The notes under the pieces: model-generated
What the model was told of the DNA's origin: nothing
Database searches by the model: none
The model's input: only the letters and a program-made list of their open reading frames with translations
Part shown: positions 1 through 11,967 of the stretch, in pieces
Numbering within the stretch: position 1 is the first letter of the stretch
How the letters are laid out: each line of letters begins with the position of its first letter
Source of the DNA: Zanthoxylum bungeanum
Lineage: Eukaryota; Streptophyta; Magnoliopsida; Sapindales; Rutaceae
Assembly: GCA_019454045.1 (NCBI GenBank)
Contig: SKCR01031796.1
Span: 186,001 to 250,000 of the forward strand
Direction of reading: 5' to 3'
Length of the DNA: 64,000 nt
Made by a program: the position numbers and the translations under genes

Positions 1-2269
1 AATTCTAGTTGGAGAAACCATCCAAACTTTAATTTGAGGAATGATAACCAAGCACAACCATCGCAATAACCTCCCCAAGTATACCAGAATTTCCAAAATT
101 CCCAGAATTATGCACCTCATGTCCCACCACCCAAGAAAACACTTGAGGATACCTTGCATGCATTCATTCAGAAACATGAAGCCATCAATAACCAAACAAA
201 CATTGATTGATCTGAAAGATTCTTTTTCCAAAATCACATTTGTTTTGACTATTAATGAGAAATGAAAGTTCCATACACAACCACATCCAAACCCCAAGAG
301 TCATCAAAATCCTCACGATGGTAGTTGTGGTAGTCAACACATAGACCAAATCAATATATTATTACTCTTCGTAATGGTAAGGTCATCCACAAACCTACTC
401 TTGAACCTCATAAAATTGAAAATAAATCATATTCAGAGGGTAATGAAGAGGTTGATGAACCATTATCTATCATTGATGATAATAATTTATCTCATGTACC
501 TCTATTTCCTCAAGTATTAAAAATAAAATAAAAAACTCTCAAAGATATATGAAATATTCAAACATGCGAAGGTCAATATTCCTTTGTTAGATGTCATCCA
601 ACAAATATCATCGTATGCCAAATTTCTGAAAGACTTGTGCACTGTTAAAAGGAAACACCATGTAAGAAATAAAGCTTTTCTAGCTGACCAAGTAAGTTAT
701 ATTCTCTCAACTAATAATGCACTAAAATACAAAGACCCTGGTTGACCACCCATTTCATGTATTATTTGAAATAAAAAAATTAAACATGTTTTGCTTGATC
801 TTGGTTCCATTTTCGGTTTACCAACAAATTAATATTGGCGAGTTAAAACCAATCTCAACTACTATTTTACTTTCCTATAGGTCAATCAAGGTACCAAAAG
901 GAATTGTGAAAGACGTGTTATTACATGTCGATAAATTTATATATCTTGTGGATTTTATTGTCTTGGAAACAAAACTTGTAGTAGATAATTTTAAGCCAAT
1001 TCCTATAATACTCGGTCATCCATTTTTAGCAACAGCTAACGCTTTAATTAATTACAGTAATGGAATCATGAATCTGTCTTTTGGTAATATGACGTTGGAG
1101 CTAAATATTTTTAACATGTGCAAACAACCATATGATGAGGACAGTGAAAACGAGAGCATGAAACTAATTGAACCAATTTTGGAAGAACGTATTCAAGAGA
1201 GTGAATCTGACCCTATGAAAATCTATACAACTAATTTTCTTAAATCAAATATGCAATTATATTCAGATTTTTCAAATGATTTTTCTTTACTTAATTCTAC
1301 ATAAGTACTGAAAGACGATGGAGGGAAATAAAACTTTGAGGAACTAGGAACATTTGAAGAAGAGAAACATGAAGAAGCGCTCAAATTGGAATTAAACGCT
1401 TTGTCTGAAGGATTGAAATATACATTTATTGGAGATAGACAAACTTACCCTGTAATAATCTCTTATTTTCTGGCAAGTGATCAAGAAGGTAAGTTGTTAA
1501 ATGTGTTGAGAGAACATAAACATGGAATTTGATGGACTTTAAAAGAAAATGGACATGCATAATACAGTTCAAAAATAATATGAAGACAAGTCAATTACCC
1601 AAAAAAATATTAAACATTTATAAGAACGAAATGATTAAAATATGAGTCCTTAAATTTCTTGATTTATTTATCTCTTACATACATAGTTTGGAGAAAAACA
1701 AATATGCTAAGAAACAGAAAACTAATCAATTATGTGTTTGTTATAAATGTGCACGTTAGACTTGCAACACTCGTTGTCATTCTTTAGGAATGATGTCTAA
1801 TTATTGCGAAGAAAAATCAATCCATTAAAGATGACTTGAGTAATGATTCATTAGATAATATATCATTGACTCTTGAAACATATCCTAGCGGATTTGATAG
1901 ATTGATTCGCAACTTACATACATAATTTCAAAAAGAAAGATAACAATACAGTCTTGAGAATCTTATTTTATAAGACCATGTTTGCTAATTTATAAGAAAA
2001 TTGGATGGGAAACTTGTCATCGACCCATAAAAGGTGTTAAAGCTGTTACTGATCGTAAAATCAGAGGAAGATGTGAGCCACAATCACAACTATCAATACA
2101 TATCATTTACTATTTTCATTTCATTTTATCATTTTAATATGTACATTTCTTTTTAGTAGTAGTGTTGTAGATTCAATTGTAATTCCACACTAACAATGTG
2201 ATGTCTTCTAAACTATGTTTCTTCTTATTCGTACATTGAGGACAATGTCTCAATTTGGTTGGGGAGAGG
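1..2269 (+). pseudogene. Decayed Ty3/gypsy retrotransposon: gag tail, protease, start of RT
   Basis: Broken gag-pol of a plant Ty3/gypsy element with many stops and frameshifts. The first 250 bases read in pieces like an Asn/Gln/Pro-rich gag tail, and a spot near 370 gives the LRNGK-type motif before the protease. About 555-785 matches the pre-protease segment in which KDPG can be read. Around 790-810 a frame gives LLDLGS, the retropepsin active-site D-L-G. The open stretch 786-1304 carries VPKGIVKDVLLHVDKF and the PIILGHPFLATANALI motif typical of plant gypsy proteases. About 1380-1530 reads like the N-terminal edge of RT (YPVIIS, then LLNVLREHKHGI). The rest of RT, RNase H and integrase are missing. 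Near 2233-2268 the pair acattgaggacaatgt and ttggttggggaga resembles the 3' untranslated end of this type of element. Family assignment is by motif recognition; the lineage (Athila/Tat type) is inferred. Confidence 0.72.
786..1304 (+). pseudogene. Retropepsin domain fragment of gypsy pol
   Basis: A 172-codon open stretch inside the decayed gypsy element. After about 20 residues it follows the usual retropepsin order: GELKPISTTILLSYRS, KVPKGIVKDVLLHVDKFIY, DFIVLE, then PIILGHPFLATANALI and LNIFNM. The true active-site segment (LLDLGS) lies just upstream in another frame, so the first ATG is an artefact of a frameshift and this is not an independent gene. It helped to survey integrated polyprotein processing only in the ancestral element; here it cannot make a working enzyme. 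Confidence 0.75.
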
Positions 2270-2274
2270 ATAGT

Positions 2275-4099
2275 TGTAACGTCCCCGATCTGGGAGATGT
2301 TACCGGTAGGGGATAGCTGTACTAACCCCATAAGCCTCTGACTTTCTGACTATATCGTAAACTATTCTAATGCCATGTCATGCATATAGACCTTAAATCA
2401 ATCAACATAAAATACTTTTATTACTCATAAATACATACTCAGGAATGCGTCTTTTTACAATACTTTAATAGACACTTACAATGACTATTACAACACTAAT
2501 GCATACAATATTTTGACTTTGAACTGGACTCTTATGTTTTGTGACTTAATGTTGGTGGACTCCATCCCTAGTGACTGCATCAGTATCCGTCCTCCCGAGC
2601 TTATCCTCCTAGAATCCCTACAAAACAGATAAGAACTAGAGGGGGGTTAGATCGTCATACGATCTAAGTGAGTGGACAAAAACTGAAAACTGAAGTAAAA
2701 GTCTTTTAACATTAAAATCATATTTTTAAAATATCTTTTATGGAAACTCTGTTTCTGAAAACTTCATCTTTCTGAAAACTGTCTTTAAAACACTGGTTTC
2801 TGAAAATTCTTTACTAAAGTCTGATTTCTAAAATCTGAATACTGAAAATCTAAAAGCTTTATACTGGAGATCCAAAAACTGAAAACTGTTCTATGTCCAG
2901 GAAAACAACTCAACTGGCAACGTAGAACTCTGGCATCTCTGAAACTGGTGGTGTCATACGTCCAGGACAACAGCTCAACTGATAACGTAGAGCTCTACAT
3001 CCAGGACAACAGCTCAACTCGCAGTGTAGCCACCAAACCAAGATTTTGGGGATCTGTCAACCCTAGTCCTGCTCGAGGATCTGAGAGCCCCCTCAGTCCT
3101 CTACATGTGCACATGTCTCTGAATCCGTCAATTCCACTATATCACAAGTTACATACTGGGGTGAGATTTTACCTTATGCCCCAAAAAAACATAAAATCTT
3201 ACTTTAAAAACTTTTCTGTGTAAAATACAACTGAAACATGTCATAAGCATATATTTTAAGCAATAATGGCAATAAATAAATCTAACGCCCTAAGGCATAA
3301 AAGTAAGTTTGTTATCAAAACTTAAATCTAAATAAAACTGATTAAAGAAAAGAGGTCCACTCACTGTGTTTGGAGTTGGAAGGAACTATACTGCTTTGTC
3401 GAAAGATATTGCATTTCCTGCAATGGTCTCTTTTTCCTTTGATTTCTCTTCTCTTTCCATTCTCCTTCAAGGATTGCAAAGTTTCCCTTTTTCCTCCTCT
3501 CCTCTTTTCTTCTTCTTCTTCCTTTCTTCCTTTCTTTCCTTTCTTCTTTCTTCCTTATCTTCTTCTTCCTCTTTTTCTTTTCCCTCTCTTTTCTCTCATG
3601 GTCTTCTCTTTTCTTTTCTCTCTTCCAATTTCGTTTTTTTTAATCTTTAGAAAATAGAAAATAGTGGCATCTTTATATAGTGGACTCATTAGATATTTTG
3701 CAAATTGAAGAAAAGTATAGAAACTTTGGGAACATTTGAGAAATTTCCATTTAAACCCGAAATCACTATTCATCCAGAATTTGACTTGTATTTTTGACCC
3801 GGTTCTGGTCCGAATTTAGAAAAATATTTAACGTAAAAATTGTAGGTCTCGGTCTAAGATTTTCAACGATATAAATTTCATGAAAATCAGAGATCATATG
3901 AAAAAGTTATGCCCAAAATACTATGGGCAGTCAAAAATAAATACGATACAGTCCCATCCCGAGACTTCGAGAAGTCTACCAATCATCTCCAAATTTATCT
4001 CATAAATATACATGAGTCCCATCCCAATTATTTTACATGTCTTCGCTTCGTACGAGACGATATTACTGTAGACAGTAGTAAGAACTACTGGTCATTACA
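2275..4099 (-). mobile_element. Solo LTR (TGTAAC...TTACA) with 5-bp target duplication
   Basis: A 1,825-bp block beginning TGTAACGTCC and ending GTCATTACA, flanked on both sides by the identical 5-mer ATAGT (2270-2274 and 4100-4104). This is what a solo LTR left by LTR-LTR recombination looks like. The left end resembles the ends at 8585, 9121 and 14047 (TGTAACnnCCC, a GATGyTACCGGyAGG motif, then CATAAGCCTCTGA), which places it in the same broad LTR type. By comparison with the element at 9121-15294, the LTR is read on the minus strand. It contains a long polypyrimidine stretch at about 3488-3630. No coding capacity is credible. Confidence 0.85.
3488..3632. repeat. Polypyrimidine (TTC/CCT-rich) tract inside the solo LTR
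   Basis: About 145 bases are almost pure C and T, made of irregular TTC, TCC and TTTC units. They create overlapping Phe/Ser/Leu-rich open frames at 3366-3657 that are compositional artefacts. Such tracts can form triplex DNA, but nothing here shows a function. Confidence 0.8.
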
Positions 4100-4820
4100 A
4101 TAGTTGACTAGATAGTTTTTGTTTTATGTTTCATTATTGTGTTTTTCTTTTAAAAAAAATTGTTTTTGTTTTTGTGTTCATATTTTATGTAATTCGTTTT
4201 TGCGTTGTTGTTTGATGTTAAAAAAAAATATTTTATTATGTTGTTTTACTTTGTTATTATTTTGTGTGTAAAAAAAATATATTTTGTTTTGATTTTGTTT
4301 TGTGTTTTCAACCAAATAAAAAACAACACACAAATTAACAATAAATTTTTGACCAACCAAGTGGAATTATTGTTTGGAGATGGCAATGTAAAGAGTTTTC
4401 GCTCTTGAAACGTATCTCAATTTAATTCGTAACAAGTTATTTTTATTTATTTCATTTTGAATCATTTAATTTTGTGAATTCTCCATAATATTGATTAAAT
4501 TTGATCTTTGTATGCTCATTTGACAGGTATTATCAACATACATGGTAACATATGAACATGGGTTGTAAGTGAAAAATTTACAATATTCAGTTCTCTAGTT
4601 TATTGGAGGTAGCACCTAAAGGCAGTGGAATTTGTGTTTTTATTCAAAAAATTAACCATGTTCTTACTTAATAACTGAACAGTTTGCCTCAGCAAGTAAT
4701 GATTATTCACATAAAATGGTAGAACTTGAGTTTGTAAAAATAATAATAATAATAAAAAAAAGAAAAATATTTTTAAATAAGTTCGATTTTGTAACCTCTC
4801 TAACTCGAACAATTAAGTTT

Positions 4821-5049
4821 GTATGAGTGTTTTAACACTAAGTGCCCTAAGGCGAACTGGTCTGGGAGTCATTGGCCCAATGCTCGTTACATGGGTTAAA
4901 GAGAAAGCTTAAGGAAATCAGACACTTCTTCCTTTTAATATCTGATATCCGAGCAATAATGTCTGTATAGGTGTTTTAACACTTAGTGTGCTAAGGCCAA
5001 CTGGTCTGGGAGTCATTGGCCCAAAGCTCGTTACAAGGATTAAAGATAT
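4821..5049. repeat. Two-copy direct repeat, about 85 bp, offset 144 bp
   Basis: Units at about 4821-4905 and 4965-5049 share GTnTTTTAACACT, AGTG, CTAAGG, AACTGGTCTGGGAGTCATTG and CTCGTTACA. The spacer between units is about 60 bp. The function is unknown. It may be a tandem segment of a retroelement untranslated region. Confidence 0.75.
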
Positions 5050-5263
5050 ATTTAAAAAAAAAAACTATTTTTGTGTTTATAAAAAACTTTCATTGTCAAA
5101 AGGTGTAAACTCTAATATGATTTTAAGATAATATTACTCTCTTTTCAACAAGACCTGTGAATATTATGGGCACAATAAATTGATTATACATTGTTTTATA
5201 TGTGTATGGAAGAATGGTAAAAGGTATAGAGAATTTACTTATTTGATCATTTAGAAAAAAGAA

Positions 5264-5321
5264 AACAATTATTAATTTGAATAAAAATTTATAACAATTA
5301 TTAATTTGAATAAAAATTTAT
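5264..5321. repeat. Perfect 29-bp tandem duplication
   Basis: Two identical adjacent 29-base AT-rich units (5264-5292 and 5293-5321), each starting AACAATTATTAATTTG. The exact identity suggests a recent slippage or repair duplication. Confidence 0.9.
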
Positions 5322-5815
5322 CTTTTTAAAGTTTTTCGCTTAAATTACTAGGGACTAATAATAAGTTGGTTGGAGGGTGTGATATGTATTAAAAGTGTAA
5401 ACTTAATAAAGAAAAAAGACTAATCATTTTACATTTATAATTTCATGAATCCTCTTAATTTAACACATTTGTTAAATAATAATTATATTTATGTTTTATT
5501 GTGATTTTTATTTCTCATGTAGGTGAAATAATACTTTGGATGTACAATTAGAAAAATGGACGTGACATTTGGATTTTAAAAAAGAGTTATAACAGTGTAC
5601 AATTTCAGAAATTCCAACCCTACGCAATTTTCATATTTGGCCATAACGTTTTACTCCGATATCGGATTGAAGTGATATCAGTTCTAGATGAAAGAATACT
5701 CAAAGATCTACAACTTTATTACTGACAATATTTTCTAGTTCTGAAGTTTTCAATATCGAAATTGATGTAAGATCCAGATGTGTTATTTGTAATTATAAAA
5801 AAATTAAATAAATAT

Positions 5816-6649
5816 TTAGTGGTGGGTCACATCTACCTTTCGGTGGATGTTTCCTCCACCAATTACAAGTTGCAATTGATGACAATTGCAACTTGTAATT
5901 GTCAACAATTGTAGGCTGCAATTAAGCCAAGCATCCTCTATAAATTAGAGGATGCTCAGCTCATTTGGGTATGTTTTCTCTGAATTCTATGTAGAATTGG
6001 GGAGAGTATCTTGTATGTGCTTTTTTTTAAAAAGTTTTTCTTGTAATTTTTTTCTTTTATTAATAAAATTATGTGTGTTTTTATTCAAATTATGATAATC
6101 TAATTTTTTTTTTTTTTTTGGTTAGGGTAGATGGAGAAGCTTTTAATATGAAAATATAGATTAATCTCACTTATATTAATATATATAACTTGTAATCTAA
6201 TGATTAATATTTACTTTAACTCTTGATTAATTATTGAGAGATTTTGTTACTACCTATATAACTGATTTTATTTATTTGGCATAATTGAGTACCTAACTGG
6301 ACTTGTTATAGACAAAGTTATCACCGCCTTTATAGTTTGTTTTATTTATTTTATCATAATTAATTCCTGAAATAAATTAATTGAGTAATAGTTATATATT
6401 ATAAAAAGTGAGATTTATAAATTTGAAATATTAAAAATGGATCCCCTAGCCCCAATCTTTTATTTTATTATTACAGTTTAATTTAAAAGTTCCAATCACT
6501 CAAACAATTCAATCTTTTTATTTTCACTCGAATTATTATTTTATCTTATTAAATCTATTCCTTGTGGATCGACCCCGGTCTTACTGAGTTATTTTATTAC
6601 TTTACACTCTTATACTTGGGAGTAAAGAACCACTTTTTGAGCGTGTCAA
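5816..6649 (+). repeat. LTR-like segment of a gypsy element
   Basis: Features typical of a plant gypsy LTR occur in order. There is a TATA-like CTATAAATTAG at about 5938, flanked by a 10-bp inverted repeat (AGCATCCTCT / AGAGGATGCT). Near 6560-6640 comes GTGGATCGACCCCGGTCTTA, then ATACTTGGGAGTA and GAGCGTGTCAA, which resemble the U5 end of Athila/Tat-type LTRs. It is on the same strand as the protease at 786-1304, so it is probably the 3' LTR of that element. I cannot set its left edge. Confidence 0.5.
5860..5901. repeat. 19-bp perfect inverted repeat with 4-nt loop
   Basis: Left arm 5860-5878 (CAATTACAAGTTGCAATTG) and right arm 5883-5901 are exact reverse complements separated by ATGA. It lies about 40 bp before the TATA-like hairpin of the LTR segment. 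It could form a cruciform or transcript hairpin, or it could be two copies of a binding site. Confidence 0.9.
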
Positions 6650-7775
6650 TAAGAATACAATACATATTACAACAACTATTAGAATAAATAATAATTATTT
6701 TTTAAAAAAAGGGACTTTCTTGTTAATTAATAATTAAAAAAAAAAAAAAAGAATTGTCATTTTCCTTTTATTTTCATCGTTCTAGACACTACATTTAATT
6801 GTAACCTAACAGATTCTAATATTAACTTAAAAAAATAAAAAATGATATGTAAATAATCAATTGTATAATCATATATATTTGAAAAATATTTTATTCCTTT
6901 TTATTTTTTTAAAATTCACATGGTTGTATAATTGATTGTGTCCTTATTATTTAGGATTAGTAAGAAATATCGAAACTCGATCATAATTCGGGATCAGATA
7001 CTGAATATTATGGATTTCAAGATAAAAAATCGATCTATATAAAAATTATGATAGTTATTCGAGAAGATTTTTTATTCGATTTAAAAAATCGATTGAGATT
7101 TATAATAATTTTTCCATCCTCAAACATAATTGTAAGGAGAGTAAACTGAACGAGATATCATGATTATCATCCATTATATGTAATAGGAGTAGCATTACAT
7201 AATGCAATAACGATTAGAATAACAACCTGATAGTTAATTATAAAAAAATAAGGACTTAATAGATCATTATAAAAATATTAAGAATTGTCATTTTATCTTT
7301 TATTTTCTTTCATTCTTATGATTTGACAATATATTTAATTGTAACCTAACAGATTCTTATATTAACTTAAAAAATCAAAAATGATATGTAAACAATCAAT
7401 TGCACAATTATATGTATGTGAAAAATATTTTATTCCTTTTTATTTTTTAAATTCACATGATTGTATAATTGATTGTGTCCATATTATTTAGGATTGGTGG
7501 AAAATATCGAAACTCAATCATAATTCGGATCCTATACTGAATACATTGGATTTCAAGATGAAAAATCAATATGAATAAAAAATATGATAGTTATTGAAGA
7601 AGATTTTTTTGTTCGATTTAAAAAATTGATCGGGATTCATAATAATTTTTCCATCCCTAAACATAATTGAGATGAAAGTAGACTGGACGAGATATCATAA
7701 TTACCATCTATTATATGTTATTAGAGTAATAATATATAATGCAATAACGATAAGAATAACCAGATAATTATATAT

Positions 7776-7824
<49 letters not shown>

Positions 7825-8100
7825 AAATAAAAAAAATAAAAAAAAAAAGGATTCAGTAGATAATTATTAAAAAAAATAATAATAATAAGAATTGTCATTT
7901 TCCCTTTTATATTTTTTCATTCTTATGATTTGACACTACATTAAATTGTAACCTAACATACTCTTATATCAACTTAAAAAATCAAAAATGATAGTAATCA
8001 ATCAACTGCACGATCGTGTGTATTTGAAAAATATTTTATCCTCTTTTTGTTCTATTTTTTAAATTCACATGGTTGTATAATTGTTTGTGCTCATATCATT
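6650..8100. repeat. Tandem repeat, about 535-bp monomer, roughly 2.5 copies
   Basis: The marker GAATTGTCATTTT recurs near 6751, 7285 and 7889. Each time it is followed by AATTGTAACCTAACA, a TGAAAAATATTTTAT block and TTGTATAATTG. Other shared blocks include AAATATCGAAACTC, CATAATTCGG and ACGAGATATCAT. Spacing is about 534 and 604 bp, the longer interval being stretched by a TA microsatellite. It is a satellite-like array or triplicated segment with no plausible gene. Confidence 0.8.
7770..7822. repeat. (TA)n microsatellite
   Basis: Roughly 50 bases of nearly pure TA within the second monomer of the 535-bp repeat. It accounts for a spurious Ile/Tyr-rich open frame on the minus strand at 7701-7898. 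Confidence 0.9.
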
Positions 8101-8169
8101 TTTGTTTAAAAAAAAAAAAAAGAAGAAGAAAAAAAAGAAAAGCCCCTCAATTATCAAAATCGGAACTAG

Positions 8170-8584
8170 GATAGGGGTCGGAAAACGAATTGATGAATTG
8201 AATTTGTATCAAATCCTAAATGAATCGAATAAAAATGTGATGGATACGTATTCGATTCGTTTAGTAAACGAATCCTAATATCATGATTCGTATTCTATTC
8301 GTTTATTAAATGAATCGAATATGAATATTCGTTTAGTCATGATATTATTCAATAATATAAATTTTCATTATTTATTTTCATTAATTCTTTATGAAATACA
8401 TAATTAATATATTTACAAAAAAAAGCTCAACAAATATCGATAATATTACTTTTTTCTATGATAATGAGTCATTATTTATCGAATCTTAATTAAAAAATAA
8501 CAATAACTAGTAAAAGAAAATAATAAAATGATTCTTAAACGAATAAACGAATCAATGAGCTTAAATTCGTATTCGATTCATTTA
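8170..8584. mobile_element. ATTCG-palindrome element (MITE-like), truncated
   Basis: Starts near TAGGGGTCGGAAAACGAATTG and is filled with repeats of ATTCGTTTA and its complement (for example GATTCGTTTAGTAAACGAATC). The same motif set fills the element at 50595-60824, whose ends look like hAT termini. An LTR begins at 8585 in the middle of a motif, so the right end is lost or displaced. It is non-coding. Confidence 0.55.
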
Positions 8585-9120
8585 TGTAACATCCCGCCTA
8601 AGCCAGGATGCTACCGGCAGGAGACAGGCTAATCCCGCCTCCATAAGCCTCTGACTTTGATGAAAATTCGGCATGACCTTTGTTAAAAGTCATGCAACCT
8701 GGATCAAAGTCCAGCACCTCAATACATCCTATAGGGCCCAACACATAAAAAAAAAATCACTAAAGTAATGAACTTAAAACAGAATACAATTGGGCTCCAT
8801 GCTCGAAAGTACAAAAACTTTCACAATTACACTTATATAACTCAATCCTCCACAATTAAACTTATACAATTTGACTCTTATCCCCAAGACCTGGTGACTG
8901 GTTGACTGCGATGCTGCTATCCGGCTGCTCTGCAATTGAAATCCATAGCTGACCGTTAAGGTCGTCAACCTGCAAAACTAACAAACTGTGGTGGTGTGAG
9001 TCATAATGACTCAGTAAGTAACTATGTTCATTCCTTGAACATCAAACACAAGCAAGTTCTGAATTTATATTAATCTGAACTGTTTGTAATTATGCAAATA
9101 TATATATATATATATATATA
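8585..9120 (-). repeat. LTR fragment related to the 9121 family
   Basis: Begins TGTAACATCCCGCC and shares GGATGCTACCGGCAGGAGAC, CATAAGCCTCTGA and CTCAGTAAGTAAC with the LTR that starts at 9121, with many differences elsewhere. It ends in a TA run at about 9098-9120, where the next element's TG begins. It is therefore the terminal part of an older related LTR, interrupted by that insertion. It reads on the minus strand by analogy. Confidence 0.7.
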
Positions 9121-11967
9121 TGTAACACCCCGCCAGAGGCAGGATGCTACCGGCAGGAGACGGGATTGACCCATCTCCATAAGCCTCTGAATCAACTGAA
9201 AAATTCGGCATGATGTATCCTAAAAACTGGATAACCTGGATCGCAGTCCAGCATCAAAGGCAATCCAAGAAAACATCAAAACAATAAAAGAACCTCAGGT
9301 CCAAATAAAACTCATCAAAACCACAACCTAAGGGCTATGTGCCTACATCATCTATCAACACTCAAGGGCTCTGTGCCCACAACATCACATGCAATCAAAA
9401 CTTTAAATTATTAATACAAACCACTTGCTCAGTACAATAAAATAAAACAATAAATCAATATCATAATCCTCTAAAACATTTCCCAAGAAACTGTGAGGGT
9501 GACTGCCGCTTGGGTAATCCACGTCTCGAGAATGACTTCCAAAGCCGATATGATTGACCAATCTACAAGTCATCCTGTAAAACTGGCAAACTGGTTTGAT
9601 GTGAGTTTTAAAACTCAGTAAGTAACCCTGCTAGTAACACAACAAACAAGTCAAACATATAGCCGTTTATCAGATTTACTAAGTTACTTTAAATTCGAAT
9701 TTATTAATTTGTTATTATTCCTTATTCTTAACTCTTATCAAAGTTTCACATTTTCATATTAACATATATGCTAATCTAATAGCTAACGCCTAAAGTATAC
9801 AAAGCAAATCGTATATATCTATACTTTTATCACAATAGTCCAACTTTGAAATATCATCAAATCGCTATGTTAAATAAACTTTTCTCAATATCAAATCAAG
9901 CCTTTCTTAACTTCCTTTAATTACAACATCATTACAATGACTTAAAAATCGCGATTCATATACATTTACACATACCTTAACACACCCCTCTTATATACAT
10001 GCCAAAAATAATTTCTAAGGTTCTTATACATATGCATGCATACCAATACAGCTTCGCTTTATAACATCTAACACACATTAGTTTCCGAATTCATTAACTA
10101 ATTTCACATAAGCATTCGTTATCCATATAATCAACGAGCTCCATCATACACGTACATACACACAGTCACACATACAATCATCATACAACTAATCATGTCG
10201 CAAACTTAACAACCAATACATCACAAGGCATACAGTCAAACAATACATACATATCACGGCACACCAAGTTTGTCACGCGACTCCTCATACATAAGTACAT
10301 TCACAACAAACATTCCAAAACACAACTTAAATACTCACGTACAAACATATCTTTCAAACATATGAATACACCTCTTGTTATCAATTCAAATGTCATACCT
10401 TTAATAATTCTCATAGCTTTTCCTTTATAGATCAAACATAATCATTCAGGCTCTCTATCTAGGAACATCTGATATAACATCTTTATCAACTGAACATATC
10501 CAACCTATACATATCTTAGTATCATATGCATATACGAATACATACTCATATATATTTACACATTTTCATATTTATTCACATACACAATTCATATCGTTAC
10601 AGATTCATACCTTTATGTACATTCATACATACACATAGTCATTAACATCATTAAACCTCTTACTTTATATTATGCTAATAACAAAAGCCATACCTGCGAT
10701 GATCGTTTCCCTTAGCTACACATAACCTCGAACTGCTTCTCAAACTACTTCTTAACTATCTTCTATTTTACCTAACATATTAATCATCTATACATGTATA
10801 TATGTAAAATCAGGATATGAAATCACATATTAAGCTCTCATCGCATGAGTTACTTACCTGGCTTCGCGAGCGCCGAAGATCCTAGTCAAGTCTGTCAAAA
10901 TAAATTACGAAAAGCCGTCAGACGCTCGACTTACAAAGTTCTCGATCAAACTGCTATAAAATTCTAAATCTCTTCAAAATGATCAAATCAACTCCGATTT
11001 CAATACATTCAGTTTCAGTATTCTTAGAACATCACTAAAATCTATTCCAAGCCACTAGTTCACTTAAATTCCCGATTTTACGCGTTCTTAGAAAATCTTC
11101 CGAAAAAGTTTCCGCAAACGCTACGGAAAGGTCTCGAACCCTCCGAACCATCCCGGATTTATCCAAACATGTTCGTAATATCAAAAATAACTCATAACTA
11201 TTATCAAAACCAAAAAACATCTTTTTACGCAAAAACTCACTTTTTCCCAAAACTTACATATTCTATCGGATCGAGCAAATCTAATCCGTTTCTCCTCGGA
11301 TTCTACCACATTTATCGTTTTAACATATTAAGACATATCCAACTCATTTAATGCAAATTCGCTAAACTACGGAACTACTAGAAACATCCGAAAATAAATC
11401 GAAACACTTGAAAATAATGAATTTTGAACGGAAAGTCGTACCGAAATTCCGAGGCCATAATCGGACTCCCCTCGGCCATACGAACGTGCTGGTGCGATCG
11501 GAATTCCGATCGGAGCTACTGTTCACGTGGGTTTACTATTCATCCGCGGCTTTTCTCCTCGTTTTGCGTGATTCCGGCCGCTGATCGGCGAATCCAACTC
11601 CGCATACTTGTAGTACTCTCCGAGAGCTTCGATTTGACGGGTGGCACGGCTCGTGAAACGACCCGACGAGCCGGAAAAGTGTTGAACACGAAAATTGTTC
11701 GTCTCGGAAAAAAGAGTCCAATGGTCCAAAAATAAGCTCGATCGGAGTTCGTTTGCTAATTTCATGACTAAAACTGTAAATTTTACGCGTAATATAAATA
11801 ACTGATTCCTTAAAACGACGAGTCTACTGATGCGACAATTCCACTTTAAAATATACAATCTAATTTCCAACATATAAACACTGGTTTTCAATTACCATCG
11901 TGATCTAAATCCTTAACTTTAATTCGATAACTTTCCCGACATGTTCCGAAAAACCCGGGATATTACA
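9121..11967 (-). repeat. Full LTR (minus-strand 3' LTR), about 2.85 kb
   Basis: Plus-strand ends are TGTAACACCCCG and CGGGATATTACA, an imperfect inverted pair typical of LTR termini. Bases 9121-10366 align almost identically with 14047-15294, differing by a few substitutions and single-base indels. The 11400-11960 part is less AT-rich and yields overlapping spurious open frames. No target duplication can be checked because the other outer end is gone. Confidence 0.85.

Larger units (their letters stand above)
4105..5815. other. AT-rich 3' remains of the first gypsy element, no gene
   Basis: AT-rich sequence with T-rich and A-rich runs after the right target duplication of the solo LTR. It probably continues the 3' non-coding end of the gypsy element that the solo LTR interrupted. 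Apart from the short direct repeats listed separately I see no coding sequence or RNA gene. Confidence 0.5.

Noticed and set aside
3366..3657. Overlapping 94-95 codon open frames rich in Phe, Ser and Leu
   Set aside because: They are translations of a polypyrimidine tract inside a solo LTR; no conserved motif and both frames are equally open.
7701..7898. Minus-strand open frame with alternating Ile and Tyr
   Set aside because: Encoded by a TA microsatellite in a tandem repeat.
11424..11891. Several overlapping open frames of 61-122 codons
   Set aside because: They sit in the less AT-rich part of an LTR, overlap on both strands and have no recognisable motif.
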